Shown here: piece after piece, positions 1 through 8,320 of the stretch | Numbering within the stretch: the stretch's first letter is position 1 | How the letters are laid out: the number at the start of each line of letters is the position of its first letter | Assembly (NCBI GenBank): GCA_045117995.1 | Contig: JBGUOH010000009.1 | Span: 369,703 to 433,702, forward strand | Direction of reading: 5' to 3' | DNA length: 64,000 nucleotides | Source of the DNA: RUG14515 sp045117995 | GTDB taxonomy: Bacteria; Bacillota_I; Bacilli_A; RFN20; CAG-826 | Made by a program: the position numbers and the translations under genes | Notes under the pieces: generated by a model | Told to the model about the DNA's origin: nothing | Database searches by the model: none | Seen by the model: the letters and a program-made list of their open reading frames with translations, nothing else

Positions 1-989
1 CCGACTTTTGCGGAGTTTTCGACCTTAACACCGTCTAAATTGGAAGAGATAATTTCTGCATCATTACCCACTTCAACATTGTTAAGATAGGTGTTTGGAC
101 CGATAGAGCAAGCTTCACCAATTTTGGACTTACCTAAAATGGTTGTGTTGCTTCTAATCACGGTATCTTGACCAATCTCAACGTCTGGCGAGATATACGC
201 CGAATCGATATCTTCAATAGAAACACCGGAATACATTAATCTCTGATTAATTCTTCTACGCATAATCTTAGCCGCGTACGCTAATTGGACACGATTGTTA
301 ATGCTGTAGACTTCTTTCATTTCTTCGGCAACGAAGACACCAACATGATAGTTATCTTGGATGAATAATTGGACTAATTCGGATAAGTAGAATAAGTGAC
401 GATTATTATCGACGGATAATCTTTCAATGTATTTGAATAACAATTCGTTATCAATGATACAGATACCAGTGTTAACTTCGTTAATTTCATATTCAGCGAA
501 TGTGCAATCGCTTTCTTCTCTAATCGCTAAGATGCGGTTGGATTTATCTTCACGTAAGATACGTCCATAACCTTTTGGATTATCTAAAACAGCAGAAACA
601 ACAGTCATGTCATATCTATTCTTTTCATGAATGTGGAAGATTTGACGTAATGTTTCTGTTTCTACTAATGGGGTATCACCATAGATAACTAATGTTTGAC
701 CTGGTTTACCTTCAAGGAATGGTTTTGCTTGTAAAACAGCGTGACCTGTACCTAATAATCTCTTTTGCCAAACGACATCTGATTCTTTTTCAACGAGTGA
801 TTTGGTTAATTCACCGCCAAAGCCCACAACAGTAACAATTTCTTGTGGATCGAGTGGTTTCACCGCGTCGATGACATAGTTAATAATTGGTTTACCTAAA
901 ATTGGATAAGAAACCTTTGAGTGCTCTGGGTCACGGGAATTCATTCCTGTGCCTTTGCCAGCCGCTAGTACGACTACGTATTTGTTCAT
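1..989 (-). CDS. glmU: Bifunctional UDP-GlcNAc pyrophosphorylase / GlcN-1-P acetyltransferase GlmU (3' end outside the window)
   Basis: GlmU makes UDP-GlcNAc for peptidoglycan and other glycans, in the cytoplasm. About 329 N-terminal residues are present and the gene runs off the left edge. It begins MNKYVVVLAAGKGTGMNS, the nucleotidyltransferase loop. LLGTGHAV near residue 78 and the GDTPLV stretch near residue 102 match the uridylyltransferase fold. After about residue 250 the left-handed beta-helix repeats of the acetyltransferase half begin (IRSNTTILGKSKIG-like hexapeptides). The start ATG at 987-989 has a strong GGAGGTT ribosome site. Oddity: the loop Arg that follows Thr in the family consensus GKGTRM is Gly here (codon 945-947). 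ispE lies 39 bases upstream in the same direction, so the two are probably co-transcribed. Family identity is secure; the effect of the substitution is not known. Confidence 0.93.
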   Translation of the reverse strand, partial: MNKYVVVLAAGKGTGMNSRDPEHSKVSYPILGKPIINYVIDAVKPLDPQEIVTVVGFGGELTKSLVEKESDVVWQKRLLGTGHAVLQAKPFLEGKPGQTLVIYGDTPLVETETLRQIFHIHEKNRYDMTVVSAVLDNPKGYGRILREDKSNRILAIREESDCTFAEYEINEVNTGICIIDNELLFKYIERLSVDNNRHLFYLSELVQLFIQDNYHVGVFVAEEMKEVYSINNRVQLAYAAKIMRRRINQRLMYSGVSIEDIDSAYISPDVEIGQDTVIRSNTTILGKSKIGEACSIGPNTYLNNVEVGNDAEIISSNLDGVKVENSAKV

Positions 990-1028
990 AAAAGAACCTC
1001 CATTATATGTATGTAAGATACGTAAAAT

Positions 1029-1883
1029 TTATTTTAATACACGGGCCAATTCGACCTGGTATTTGTTATCAAATTGTTTTAAAACTCTTTGAAGAAGTTT
1101 TTTATCAGTGCTTAAAGCAAAAACAGCGGAACCTGAACCTGTTTGTTGGACAATTTTAAGGCCACAATCACGTAATTCATCGATGATGGTTTGGATTTGT
1201 GGAACTAAAGAGATAGCAGGAGCTTGCAAAGCGTTGCCCATGCTAGCCGCTAATAAATCATCATCGCCTTCTTTTAATGCTTTAATGACGTTTTCAACGT
1301 TGCATACTGGTAAATCCATAGAATCTGCAGTTGCATAAACTTCTCTAGTGGAGCAACCAGCTTCTGGTTTAACAATAAGCACGTAGTAATTATTTTTAAT
1401 TTCAATTGGTTCGAGAATCTCACCAAGACCTCTACATCTAGCAGGTTTGCATTTAACAAAGAATGGGATATCACAACCTAATGTTTTACCGATTTCCATC
1501 AATTCTTCATCACTAGCGCCTAACGATAACATTTCGTTAACCGCTCTTAAAGCACAGGCAGCGTTAGATGAACCACCGCCTAAACCCGCTTGGATTGGAA
1601 TAACTTTATGGATAAGAATTCTGAACTTTTCATCAAAGTGATAGATGCTACGCAATTTATCAATAGAGAATGTGGCTAAGTTGTAGTTGAATGAACCGAT
1701 GGAAAAATCATCAACAGTAACAAAGTTATCTGGAGATTTCTTAAGCAAATCCACTACTAAAGAATCGTGTAAAGAAATAGGAACCATTACCATGTCTAAT
1801 TCATGGTAACCATCTTTACGCTTTCCTGTAATATTTAAGCAAAGATTGATTTTTGCGTAGCTACGAATGTGTAAACTTTTCAT
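1029..1883 (-). CDS. ispE: 4-diphosphocytidyl-2-C-methyl-D-erythritol kinase (IspE)
   Basis: IspE phosphorylates CDP-methylerythritol in the MEP route to isoprenoids. This is a GHMP kinase of about 284 residues, the normal length. The N-terminal SYAKINLCLNI strand carries the substrate-binding motif, and IQAGLGGGSSNAACALR near residue 100 is the ATP loop. A C-terminal QTGSGSAVFAL stretch is the third GHMP motif. I chose ATG at 1881-1883; an in-frame TTG two codons upstream (1889) is possible but has no better ribosome site, and the site for the ATG is also weak. It lies between rsmA and glmU, a common arrangement near Bacilli origins. Presence of IspE implies the MEP rather than the mevalonate pathway. 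Confidence 0.95.
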   Translation of the reverse strand: MKSLHIRSYAKINLCLNITGKRKDGYHELDMVMVPISLHDSLVVDLLKKSPDNFVTVDDFSIGSFNYNLATFSIDKLRSIYHFDEKFRILIHKVIPIQAGLGGGSSNAACALRAVNEMLSLGASDEELMEIGKTLGCDIPFFVKCKPARCRGLGEILEPIEIKNNYYVLIVKPEAGCSTREVYATADSMDLPVCNVENVIKALKEGDDDLLAASMGNALQAPAISLVPQIQTIIDELRDCGLKIVQQTGSGSAVFALSTDKKLLQRVLKQFDNKYQVELARVLK

Positions 1884-1931
1884 CTTCAATTTAATTGTAA
1901 CACTTTAAAAAATATTTTTAAGGGGGACTTA

Positions 1932-2741
1932 TTACTTTTGTAGATACTTGAAAATAGTTAAGTATGTTTCTGGTGATAAGTCTTCCGGACGAGATAAAGG
2001 ATTAATCTCGAGGTCGGAACATAATTTTGCCACAAGTTCTTTGTCTCTTAAAGTATTAACTAAGTTATTTTGAATTGTTTTGCGTCTATTTAGAAATAAC
2101 GATTTCGCTAATTTGAACGCTCCAATAGCGTCTTCTCTATTTTTGTTTTCATCAATAGTGATAGCGAACACTACTGAACTACATTTAGGTGCTGGATAGA
2201 ATGAGCCCGCTTTAACAACAAATAGTTTTTCAATGGATCCAAGTAAGTGAAGCAGCACAGAAACTGGACCATATTCCTTACCTTTCACATCATAGAAACG
2301 ATTAAGCGCTTCATTTTGAATCATGAAGACCATTCTTTTCGCCGATACAGTGTTCGTTAAAAAGAATTGGATTGTTTCAGTTGTAATGTTGTAGGGTAAA
2401 TTACCAATAATTTTATTGTATTTAGAAACATCATGTTTTCTAATGTCATTTTCAACGATTTGGATATTAGGAAATTCTTGATAAACCACTCGTAAAAAAT
2501 TAACCATTCTAGGATCAATGTCCACCGCATCATATTTCGCGTTACTTAAGCTAATAAAATGCGTTAAAGAGCCAAGGCCCGGACCGACTTCTAAAACACT
2601 ATCGTTTTCAGTAATGCTCAAAGCGGAAACTATCTTCTCACAGATACTTGGTTCTACAAGAAAATTTTGTCCATAATCCTTATCAGGTCTTAAGGAAGCT
2701 TTGGTAACTATTTCATTGATGTTAGAGCGATTAATTTCCAT
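1932..2741 (-). CDS. rsmA: 16S rRNA (adenine1518/1519-N6,N6)-dimethyltransferase RsmA (KsgA)
   Basis: RsmA dimethylates two adjacent adenines near the 3' end of 16S rRNA during small-subunit maturation. 269 residues, full length. The SAM-binding core shows GQNFLVEP near residue 24, VLEVGPGLGSLT near residue 49 and VDIDPRM; the catalytic NLPYNITT motif is near residue 114. The C-terminal helical domain with the NRRKTIQNNL segment is present. The start ATG overlaps the last 11 bases of rnmV, so translation is coupled. The pairing of rnmV and rsmA is conserved across Bacillota and supports both calls. Confidence 0.96.
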   Translation of the reverse strand: MEINRSNINEIVTKASLRPDKDYGQNFLVEPSICEKIVSALSITENDSVLEVGPGLGSLTHFISLSNAKYDAVDIDPRMVNFLRVVYQEFPNIQIVENDIRKHDVSKYNKIIGNLPYNITTETIQFFLTNTVSAKRMVFMIQNEALNRFYDVKGKEYGPVSVLLHLLGSIEKLFVVKAGSFYPAPKCSSVVFAITIDENKNREDAIGAFKLAKSLFLNRRKTIQNNLVNTLRDKELVAKLCSDLEINPLSRPEDLSPETYLTIFKYLQK

Positions 2742-3261
2742 GGTTGTATTGATTAACTATATCCTTTAACACTTCTAATTTTACATGAGCATTATTCAAT
2801 CTTTTAAGTAGTTGTTTGTTATTACATGTTCCTAAGTTGAGTTTTTCGCTCACGTATGCCCTCAATTGGCTATTTTCACTAATTTTGAGATCATATAGGT
2901 CAAAAGAGCTGATTTCTGCGTAGTTTTCGGGTTTATTTTCGAAAAATACCTTTAATTTGCAGAGTATTTCGTCAATTTGGCACTCCGCAACACCGTTCTT
3001 TTTGCCCCTAATACACTGCTTTATATCCACTTCAACGTTATGAACCTTATTTAGCATACCGTTCAGCCTATTTCTGATTTGTTGGCCTGCTTCATCAGGA
3101 TCAGTCATGATAATTACTTCCTTATCTTTTAAATAAGAAATAAGAGAAGAATCTAATTCATAACCATTGACCACAACGATTTCAGAAGCAATGTAATTTG
3201 AAAGGTAAGAAGCATCTTCTTTTCCTTCCACAACTAAGATGTATTTTAAATACTTTTTCAT
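2731..3261 (-). CDS. rnmV: Ribonuclease M5 (5S rRNA maturation nuclease)
   Basis: RNase M5 trims precursor 5S rRNA in low-GC Gram-positives, working on the ribosomal-protein-bound precursor. 176 residues, typical length. The N-terminal TOPRIM domain shows the catalytic Glu in LVVEGKEDASYL (about residue 13) and the metal-binding pair in IMTDPDEAGQQIRNRL (about residue 51). The GKKNGVAEC segment near residue 87 is a family hallmark. The C-terminal domain is more divergent. The start overlaps the tatD stop as ATGA and the end overlaps rsmA, so tatD-rnmV-rsmA is one coupled unit. Confidence 0.94.
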   Translation of the reverse strand: MKKYLKYILVVEGKEDASYLSNYIASEIVVVNGYELDSSLISYLKDKEVIIMTDPDEAGQQIRNRLNGMLNKVHNVEVDIKQCIRGKKNGVAECQIDEILCKLKVFFENKPENYAEISSFDLYDLKISENSQLRAYVSEKLNLGTCNNKQLLKRLNNAHVKLEVLKDIVNQYNHGN

Positions 3262-4028
3262 AAGTTAAAAAGCTTACAAGAATTATCATAAACAACCTCT
3301 AATAAATGCTTCTTGGACATATCTCTAATGCTAGCGATTTCATCTGCAATTAAAATGAGGTTTGAAGGTTCATTTACTGTACCTCTAAGTGGGTGTGGAG
3401 AGAGGTATGGACAATCGGTTTCTAACACTAGTTTTTCTAGCGGTACTTCCGCGGCAACTTCTTTAGGAGTTTTAGCGTTTCTAAAGGTCACTGGACCATC
3501 TAGCCCAATATACAAACCGAGGTTAATTATATCTTGGATATTTTCCACACTTCCGGAGTAGCAATGCATTACTCCACCGTGTAGAGGTTTGTGATTTTTT
3601 AAGATTTCTAATGTATCTTGGAAGGCTTCACGACTATGAATAGAGATTGGAAGACCAACCTTATTAGCGAACTCTATTTGTTTGATAAAGAATTCTTTTT
3701 GAATTTCACGTTTCTCTGGGTCTTTTTCCCAGTGATAATCTAAGCCGATTTCACCAATACCCACGACTTTTGGGTGAGAGTATAGATTTAAAACTTCTTC
3801 TAATTGTTTTTCATCTACACCTTCTAAATTTTCAGGATGGAAACCCACACAAGCATAAATAAACGGATATTGTTCAGCGATTTTAATCGCTTTCAATGAA
3901 CTTTCTTTATCCCAACCGATAACCACCATTTTCTCAATACCTGTTTGTAAGGCACGAGAAATAACATTATCTAAATCTTGATAAAGTTGTTCATCGTTTA
4001 AGTGGCAGTGGGTATCAATTAATTTCAT
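3258..4028 (-). CDS. tatD: TatD family metal-dependent deoxyribonuclease
   Basis: TatD proteins are TIM-barrel metal-dependent nucleases of the amidohydrolase superfamily, with 3'-5' DNase activity reported in homologues. 256 residues, typical. Metal ligands are visible as DTHCHL near residue 5, GEIGLDYHW near residue 92, SIHSRE near residue 129, MHCYSG near residue 154 and LETDCPYLSPHP near residue 202. It ends in TGA overlapping the rnmV start and begins 1 base inside the mnmE stop codon. The unit mnmE-tatD-rnmV-rsmA is therefore tightly packed. The biological role in this organism cannot be read from the sequence. Confidence 0.94.
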   Translation of the reverse strand: MKLIDTHCHLNDEQLYQDLDNVISRALQTGIEKMVVIGWDKESSLKAIKIAEQYPFIYACVGFHPENLEGVDEKQLEEVLNLYSHPKVVGIGEIGLDYHWEKDPEKREIQKEFFIKQIEFANKVGLPISIHSREAFQDTLEILKNHKPLHGGVMHCYSGSVENIQDIINLGLYIGLDGPVTFRNAKTPKEVAAEVPLEKLVLETDCPYLSPHPLRGTVNEPSNLILIADEIASIRDMSKKHLLEVVYDNSCKLFNL

Positions 4029-5350
4029 TACTTACCTACGCAGAAACGTGAGAATATCTCTTTAGCTAAATCTATTTGATTAGCCTCACCTAAGATTTCT
4101 AATATTGCGGTATAAGCTTCTAACAAAGAGACGGAAACTAGATCAATTGTTAAATCATTTTCAGCATCTTGTTTAGCCTTTAATAATGATTCTTTAGCCT
4201 TTCTTAATAAACCAATTTGTCTAGCGTTATTTAAAGCCGGCTTAGAGAACGTTTTTTCATCTAAACCGATTACTTCTTTAATCTTCTTTGTTAGAGGCTC
4301 TATATTGTTGTTTAAAGCGGAAATTGAGAGTCTATCATCTTTAGATGAGACATCAGATTTGTTATAAACAACGATAGGATTATATTCTTTAGTGTATTCA
4401 AGGATTTGTTTGTCTTCATCATCGATATCATTAGAACCATCTAAAACCACGATAACGACATCAGCATCCTTAATCGCTTTCTTAGATTTTTCGATACCAA
4501 TTGATTCAATTCTATCGCTTGATTCATGGATACCTGCGGTGTCATATAAATGGAGGACTACACCATCAATATTAGCGTGTCCTTCAACGACGTCACGTGT
4601 GGTGCCTGCAATATCGGTAACAATGGCTCTATCTTCGCCTAAAAAGGCATTTAATAAAGAAGATTTACCAACGTTTGGTTTACCCACAATAGCGACTTTA
4701 ACACCTTCATTAATAATTTGAGCTTTTTCGCCATCACTAATTAACAAATTAATTCTATTAACTAAATCATCAGCGTATTCCACGACCTTTTCCTTATTAG
4801 CAACTTCAATATCTTCATATTCTGGATAGTCGATATTAACTTCTATTAAAGAAAGAAGATCAGCGAGTTTAACTTTAATTGGTTTTAATAGTTCACTAGT
4901 TTGGCCATCTAAAGATAAAAGATTTAATTTCTTGGCTTCTTTAGTGGTAGCGTTAATCACATCATTAATCGCTTCCGCTTGAACGAGGTCGATTTTATTA
5001 TGCATAAAAGCGCGGCTAGAGAATTCACCATTCGTGGCCATTCTCGCTCCGTTTTGCATACACACCTCCACTATTTGTTTGGCGATAAGTGGTGAACCGT
5101 GTGAAATGATTTCCACACTATCTTCACCGGTAAATGATTTAGGTCCTTTATAAACTAATAGGACAACGTCATCAATCTTTTCACCTTTATCCACAATAGA
5201 AGCATAGAGGATTGTACGTTCTTTAATATTTCTTAAATCTTTAGTGCAGCATTTACTAACCACATCTAAAACATCATCGCCAGATAATCTCACGATGGCT
5301 AATGCACTTTTGATAGGAGCGGTAGCTAATGCAACAATGGTCTCAAACAT
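4028..5350 (-). CDS. mnmE: tRNA uridine-5-carboxymethylaminomethyl modification GTPase MnmE
   Basis: MnmE with MnmG adds the carboxymethylaminomethyl group at wobble U34 of certain tRNAs. 440 residues, slightly short of the usual 450-460. The N-terminal folate-binding domain runs to about residue 120. The inserted G domain shows GKPNVGKSSLLNAF (G1, near residue 215), DIAGTTRD (G2), YDTAG (G3) and YNKSD (G4). The C-terminus is FCVGK, the catalytic FCIGK motif with Ile replaced by Val. The ribosome site lies only a few bases after the T-run of a terminator that follows khpB. MnmG is not in this window. Confidence 0.96.
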   Translation of the reverse strand: MFETIVALATAPIKSALAIVRLSGDDVLDVVSKCCTKDLRNIKERTILYASIVDKGEKIDDVVLLVYKGPKSFTGEDSVEIISHGSPLIAKQIVEVCMQNGARMATNGEFSSRAFMHNKIDLVQAEAINDVINATTKEAKKLNLLSLDGQTSELLKPIKVKLADLLSLIEVNIDYPEYEDIEVANKEKVVEYADDLVNRINLLISDGEKAQIINEGVKVAIVGKPNVGKSSLLNAFLGEDRAIVTDIAGTTRDVVEGHANIDGVVLHLYDTAGIHESSDRIESIGIEKSKKAIKDADVVIVVLDGSNDIDDEDKQILEYTKEYNPIVVYNKSDVSSKDDRLSISALNNNIEPLTKKIKEVIGLDEKTFSKPALNNARQIGLLRKAKESLLKAKQDAENDLTIDLVSVSLLEAYTAILEILGEANQIDLAKEIFSRFCVGK

Positions 5351-5360
5351 AATCCTGCAA

Positions 5361-5380
5361 AAAACACCCTAAAGGGTGTT
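5361..5380 (-). terminator. Rho-independent terminator between khpB and mnmE
   Basis: On the minus strand a 7-bp stem AACACCC/GGGTGTT with a 4-base loop is followed directly by a T-run, ending the rpmH-rnpA-yidC-khpB transcript. The mnmE start codon is only about 11 bases further on, so the hairpin sits almost on the mnmE ribosome site. It could act as a partial terminator or attenuator, since no separate promoter for mnmE fits in the gap. Confidence 0.75.
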
Positions 5381-5388
5381 AATTATTT

Positions 5389-5988
5389 TTATTCAACGTA
5401 AATGATTTGAACTTGTCTTTGAGCGCCTTCACCGATTGATTCAGTTCTGACGTTTGGCATGTTGTTTAATGCGTTATGAATCGCTCTTCTTTCATCCGCT
5501 GGCATTGGATCAAATGTGTAAGTTGTTTTTGTCTTTTGCACATCATGACCTAATCTTCTAGCCATACGCACTAAGCGACCATACTTATTATCTTTATAAC
5601 CGTTGATATCAAGTAAGATTCTGAATCTCTTATGGAAGTGATTGCTAACCGCTAATTTCACTAATTCATTAAGAGCTTGTAATGTCTTACCGTTTCTACC
5701 GATTAAGATTGGGTTATGTGTAGAATCAATTGTGATTCTAATAACTTGATCATCTAATTTTGTATTAACTGTGCTTTCGATTTCTAAGGCATCAACAACG
5801 CCTAAGATGTAATCTTCAGCAAATCTGATGACATCTGCTAAATCGTAGACTTCGACAACGATCTTCTTAGCAAATAAACCTTTTCTTTTATCGGAGACGA
5901 TGTAAATTAATTCATCAACTTCAATACCGGTTTCAGTAGCAGCGGCTTGAAGAGCTTCTTCGACGGTCTTTCCAGTATATTGTTTCAT
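5389..5988 (-). CDS. khpB: Jag/KhpB RNA-binding protein (Jag_N, KH and R3H domains)
   Basis: KhpB (Jag, SpoIIIJ-associated) binds RNA and, with KhpA, affects cell elongation and division in other Bacillota. 199 residues. The Jag_N domain covers about residues 1-50 (YTGKTVEEALQAA...KGLFAKKIVVEV). A KH domain follows with the IGRNGKTLQAL loop near residue 97, then an R3H domain with ERRAIHNAL near residue 165. It starts 6 bases after yidC, matching the conserved rnpA-yidC-jag order. The linker between Jag_N and KH is short compared with streptococcal homologues. It ends before a hairpin terminator. Confidence 0.93.
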   Translation of the reverse strand: MKQYTGKTVEEALQAAATETGIEVDELIYIVSDKRKGLFAKKIVVEVYDLADVIRFAEDYILGVVDALEIESTVNTKLDDQVIRITIDSTHNPILIGRNGKTLQALNELVKLAVSNHFHKRFRILLDINGYKDNKYGRLVRMARRLGHDVQKTKTTYTFDPMPADERRAIHNALNNMPNVRTESIGEGAQRQVQIIYVE

Positions 5989-5994
5989 ACTAAA

Positions 5995-7509
5995 TTATCT
6001 ACCTTTCTTTTTGGCTTTTCTTGTGGTGATAGCATCAACCACTAAGGTTTGAACGATGGAGAATAAAGCACCGACAAACCAGTAAACACCCATAGCACTC
6101 ACTAAAGTGAAGCCCATGAAGATAACCATGGCTAACATGACATAGGTGAACATTTTCATTTGACTTTGTTGTTGTGTTTGCGCTGGATTCTTACCTAAGT
6201 TAGCAACATTTTTACGTTTTCTCTTTTGGAGCCATTGAGGAAGTAGCATAGAGATAACTTGTGATGCCGCCATTAATAAGAATAAAACGAGCGCGGTAAT
6301 TGCACTACCGTTTGACCAGTTAGCACCGTTAAATAAAACGGTGTTAATAGAATCGGATAAGTGTAACTTTAAGAAAGAGTCTGAGGAAATACTTGCAGAA
6401 CCTTGTAAAGCACTCCAAACACAGATGAAGACAGGGAATTGAATAAACATAGTCAAGAGAGTGGCAAGAGGATTAATCTTGTGCTTCTTATACAACTTTT
6501 GCATTTCCATTGCCTGTTGTTGTTTTTCGTAGTTGTTTGTATTAGCGTTTGGATATTTAGCTTGAATCTTAGCCATTTCAGGTTGGATAGCTGTCATCTT
6601 CGCACTATTAGTGGTTTGTTTAATTGTGATGACCATCATTAAGGATCTAACGATAATAGTAATCAATAAGATACCTAATAATTGTGCAACACCACCAGCA
6701 ACGCCACCGTTTTGGAATGTTTTAATAAGTGTTTCTGTGAGCCAGCCAATTGGATAGACTAATAAGCCTTCCATGAAGCCTTTCTTCCAGGCGTAGCCCC
6801 AGCTCTTAGATTCAATTTCAACTTTCACTTTATTTGGACGATATTCGGTACCATCGGCATAGCCGTAGTAACCATAATCACCAGTGTCAGTTGAGAGACA
6901 GGAGCGATATGAAGCGATAAGAGCGTTCATATCTTTTTGATATAATTTTAAATAGTCATTAGATGGTAAATCATCTAATTTTAAAGGACTAGTACCCTTT
7001 TGGATATTAGTTTTGAGTTCTTGATTTAAATTGGTCCAGTTGTCCCAAAGTTTTGCACCTTCTGTGTTTGAATAGAATTTTAGATAACCATAGGAATCTA
7101 AAGCATTCAAACATTCTTGATATGTAGCGGTAGCAGGTGTTTTGCCATCTGCTTCCAAAGCATCAACTAAAACCAATTTATCTAATTCGACGTAGTAATT
7201 AAGTGATGGTACAGCAAAGCCCGCTTTAATAGCGTCTGCTTTGGTTTTACCAATGCCACTTGCAGTACTTGTTTGTGGTCTAGCAACATACCAGATGTTA
7301 TCGTTACCTTCGATAGCGCGATATGCTTGGACGCCTGTGTCTGCGTTTGTGACATCGTGATCATAATAATCGCTTACACCGTAATCAAAAGCGTAAAGGA
7401 TATGAGCTTTATCAAGATTTGAACAAAATGACGCGGTACAACTAGAGAGTAAGATGGCTCCTGCCATTAAAGCAATGCCACCCAATGTTAGTTTTGTTCT
7501 CTTTTTCAT
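5995..7509 (-). CDS. yidC: Membrane protein insertase YidC (lipoprotein, with large N-terminal outer domain)
   Basis: YidC inserts and folds membrane proteins with or without SecYEG. The insertase core occupies about residues 260-495. It includes the TM helix with the conserved hydrophilic Arg (IIVRSLMMVI), the cytoplasmic helical hairpin (ITIKQTTNSAKMTAIQPEM...) and the later TM helices, and ends in a basic tail. The N-terminus is a lipoprotein signal with lipobox LLSSC near residue 24. Between them lie roughly 220 residues of extracytoplasmic sequence rich in Tyr, Asp and Asn. Gram-positive YidC/SpoIIIJ is usually about 260-290 residues, so this 504-residue form is long. The extra part does not obviously resemble the proteobacterial periplasmic domain. 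Position between rnpA and khpB is the standard one. Confidence 0.93.
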   Translation of the reverse strand: MKKRTKLTLGGIALMAGAILLSSCTASFCSNLDKAHILYAFDYGVSDYYDHDVTNADTGVQAYRAIEGNDNIWYVARPQTSTASGIGKTKADAIKAGFAVPSLNYYVELDKLVLVDALEADGKTPATATYQECLNALDSYGYLKFYSNTEGAKLWDNWTNLNQELKTNIQKGTSPLKLDDLPSNDYLKLYQKDMNALIASYRSCLSTDTGDYGYYGYADGTEYRPNKVKVEIESKSWGYAWKKGFMEGLLVYPIGWLTETLIKTFQNGGVAGGVAQLLGILLITIIVRSLMMVITIKQTTNSAKMTAIQPEMAKIQAKYPNANTNNYEKQQQAMEMQKLYKKHKINPLATLLTMFIQFPVFICVWSALQGSASISSDSFLKLHLSDSINTVLFNGANWSNGSAITALVLFLLMAASQVISMLLPQWLQKRKRKNVANLGKNPAQTQQQSQMKMFTYVMLAMVIFMGFTLVSAMGVYWFVGALFSIVQTLVVDAITTRKAKKKGR

Positions 7510-7523
7510 TTAATAAGTCCTAT

Positions 7524-7844
7524 CTAAAAATTGAATAATTCTTTCAGTGATTGTTTGTTATCATCATACGAACGATTTAGGAAATTTGCTTTAGCAATGA
7601 TAACAATGTCCAATGATTGAGAATTGTAGTCGATCAATGAATCGCACATTGATCTAATTTGTCTTTTGACAAGATTGCGAACAACAGCGTTACCCAGTTT
7701 AGAAGAAACAGAAATGCCCACTCTTACATAGTTAAATTCATTTGGGCGAATGTGGATGACATACGATTGGTTACGCTGCGCTCTGCCTTTTTTAATCGCT
7801 AGAGCAAAGTCATCACTTGCTTTAATACGATTAATAACTTTCAT
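7524..7844 (-). CDS. rnpA: Ribonuclease P protein component
   Basis: RnpA is the small protein that binds the catalytic RNase P RNA and helps it hold precursor tRNA. 106 residues, normal length. The GNAVVRNLVKRQIR segment near residue 50 is the conserved RNR motif, here with Gln-Ile where many homologues have Arg-Leu-Arg. The N-terminal IKASDDFALAIKKG and the SVSSKLG strand fit the alpha-beta sandwich. It lies between rpmH and yidC in the usual order and is probably transcribed from the rpmH promoter. Confidence 0.94.
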   Translation of the reverse strand: MKVINRIKASDDFALAIKKGRAQRNQSYVIHIRPNEFNYVRVGISVSSKLGNAVVRNLVKRQIRSMCDSLIDYNSQSLDIVIIAKANFLNRSYDDNKQSLKELFNF

Positions 7845-7857
7845 AATCTTCCTCTGA

Positions 7858-7992
7858 TTAGTCAGCTAATTTTTTTCTGCCTTTAGCTCTACGACGAGCA
7901 AGAACGCGACGACCATTTGCGGATTTCATACGAGCACGGAATCCAGCCTTGTGTTGATGTTTAATTTTACTTGGTTGATATGTTCTTTTCAT
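7858..7992 (-). CDS. rpmH: 50S ribosomal protein L34
   Basis: A 44-residue very basic protein beginning MKRTYQPSKIKHQHKAGFRA and ending GRKKLAD, the universally recognisable L34. L34 sits in the large ribosomal subunit bound to 23S rRNA. The start ATG at 7990-7992 has an ideal AAGGAGG site 8 bases upstream. This is the first gene of the leftward unit from the origin and faces dnaA divergently. Confidence 0.98.
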   Translation of the reverse strand: MKRTYQPSKIKHQHKAGFRARMKSANGRRVLARRRAKGRKKLAD

Positions 7993-8021
7993 AAAAGAAA
8001 CCTCCTTACATAGCGAGATAA

Positions 8022-8050
8022 GTTTAATAGCATTTATTAATAAATGTCAA
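8022..8050 (-). promoter_or_regulatory. Promoter of rpmH-rnpA-yidC-khpB
   Basis: On the minus strand a perfect -35 TTGACA (8045-8050) precedes a -10 region at 8022-8029. That region can be read as TTAAAC at 17-base spacing or as TGC-TATTAA at 15 bases with an extended -10. It lies about 30-60 bases upstream of the rpmH ribosome site. Confidence 0.75.
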
Positions 8051-8127
8051 CAAAATGTGGTTTTAATTGAGTTATTTACAATCGCGATTTTGTCAAAAAT
8101 AGTGGAAACGTGATATAAAAAAGTCAG

Positions 8128-8241
8128 TAATCCACATATCCACAGGCTGTTGAAAAGTGGAAAACTTATCCACAATTTTGAAGATGTGGAAATGTGGAAA
8201 ACTCACTATAGTTACAATTTTATGGGGATTGATGTGGAAAA
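8128..8241. other. oriC: oriC part 1: DnaA-box cluster upstream of dnaA
   Basis: One perfect DnaA box TTATCCACA lies at 8166-8174, with near-matches TAATCCACA (8128-8136) and ATATCCACA (8136-8144) on the same strand. Reverse-oriented variants TGTGGAAAT (8185-8193) and TGTGGAAAA (8193-8201 and 8233-8241) follow. This is the rpmH-dnaA interval where gene polarity diverges, the standard place for the first half of a bipartite Bacilli origin. It probably also allows autoregulation of dnaA. The interval 7993-8320 holds no gene. Confidence 0.85.
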
Positions 8242-8286
8242 CTCTTTTTCGCGCAAATTCGCATACAAAACGAATGTGAATTATTT

Positions 8287-8292
8287 TATAAT
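8287..8292 (+). promoter_or_regulatory. Probable -10 element of dnaA
   Basis: A perfect TATAAT, with a weak -35-like TACAAA at 8264-8269 (17-base spacing). The predicted start near 8299 gives a leader of about 22 bases carrying an AGGTGG ribosome site before ATG 8321. It lies downstream of the DnaA boxes, consistent with repression by DnaA. Confidence 0.6.
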
Positions 8293-8320
8293 AGGTGACA
8301 CGAAAACAGGTGGAAACGTT

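Noticed and set aside
8150..8320. 57-codon N-terminal extension of DnaA from ATG 8150
   Set aside because: It runs through the DnaA boxes and the TATAAT at 8287, lacks homology to DnaA domain I and has no ribosome site. ATG 8321 has one.
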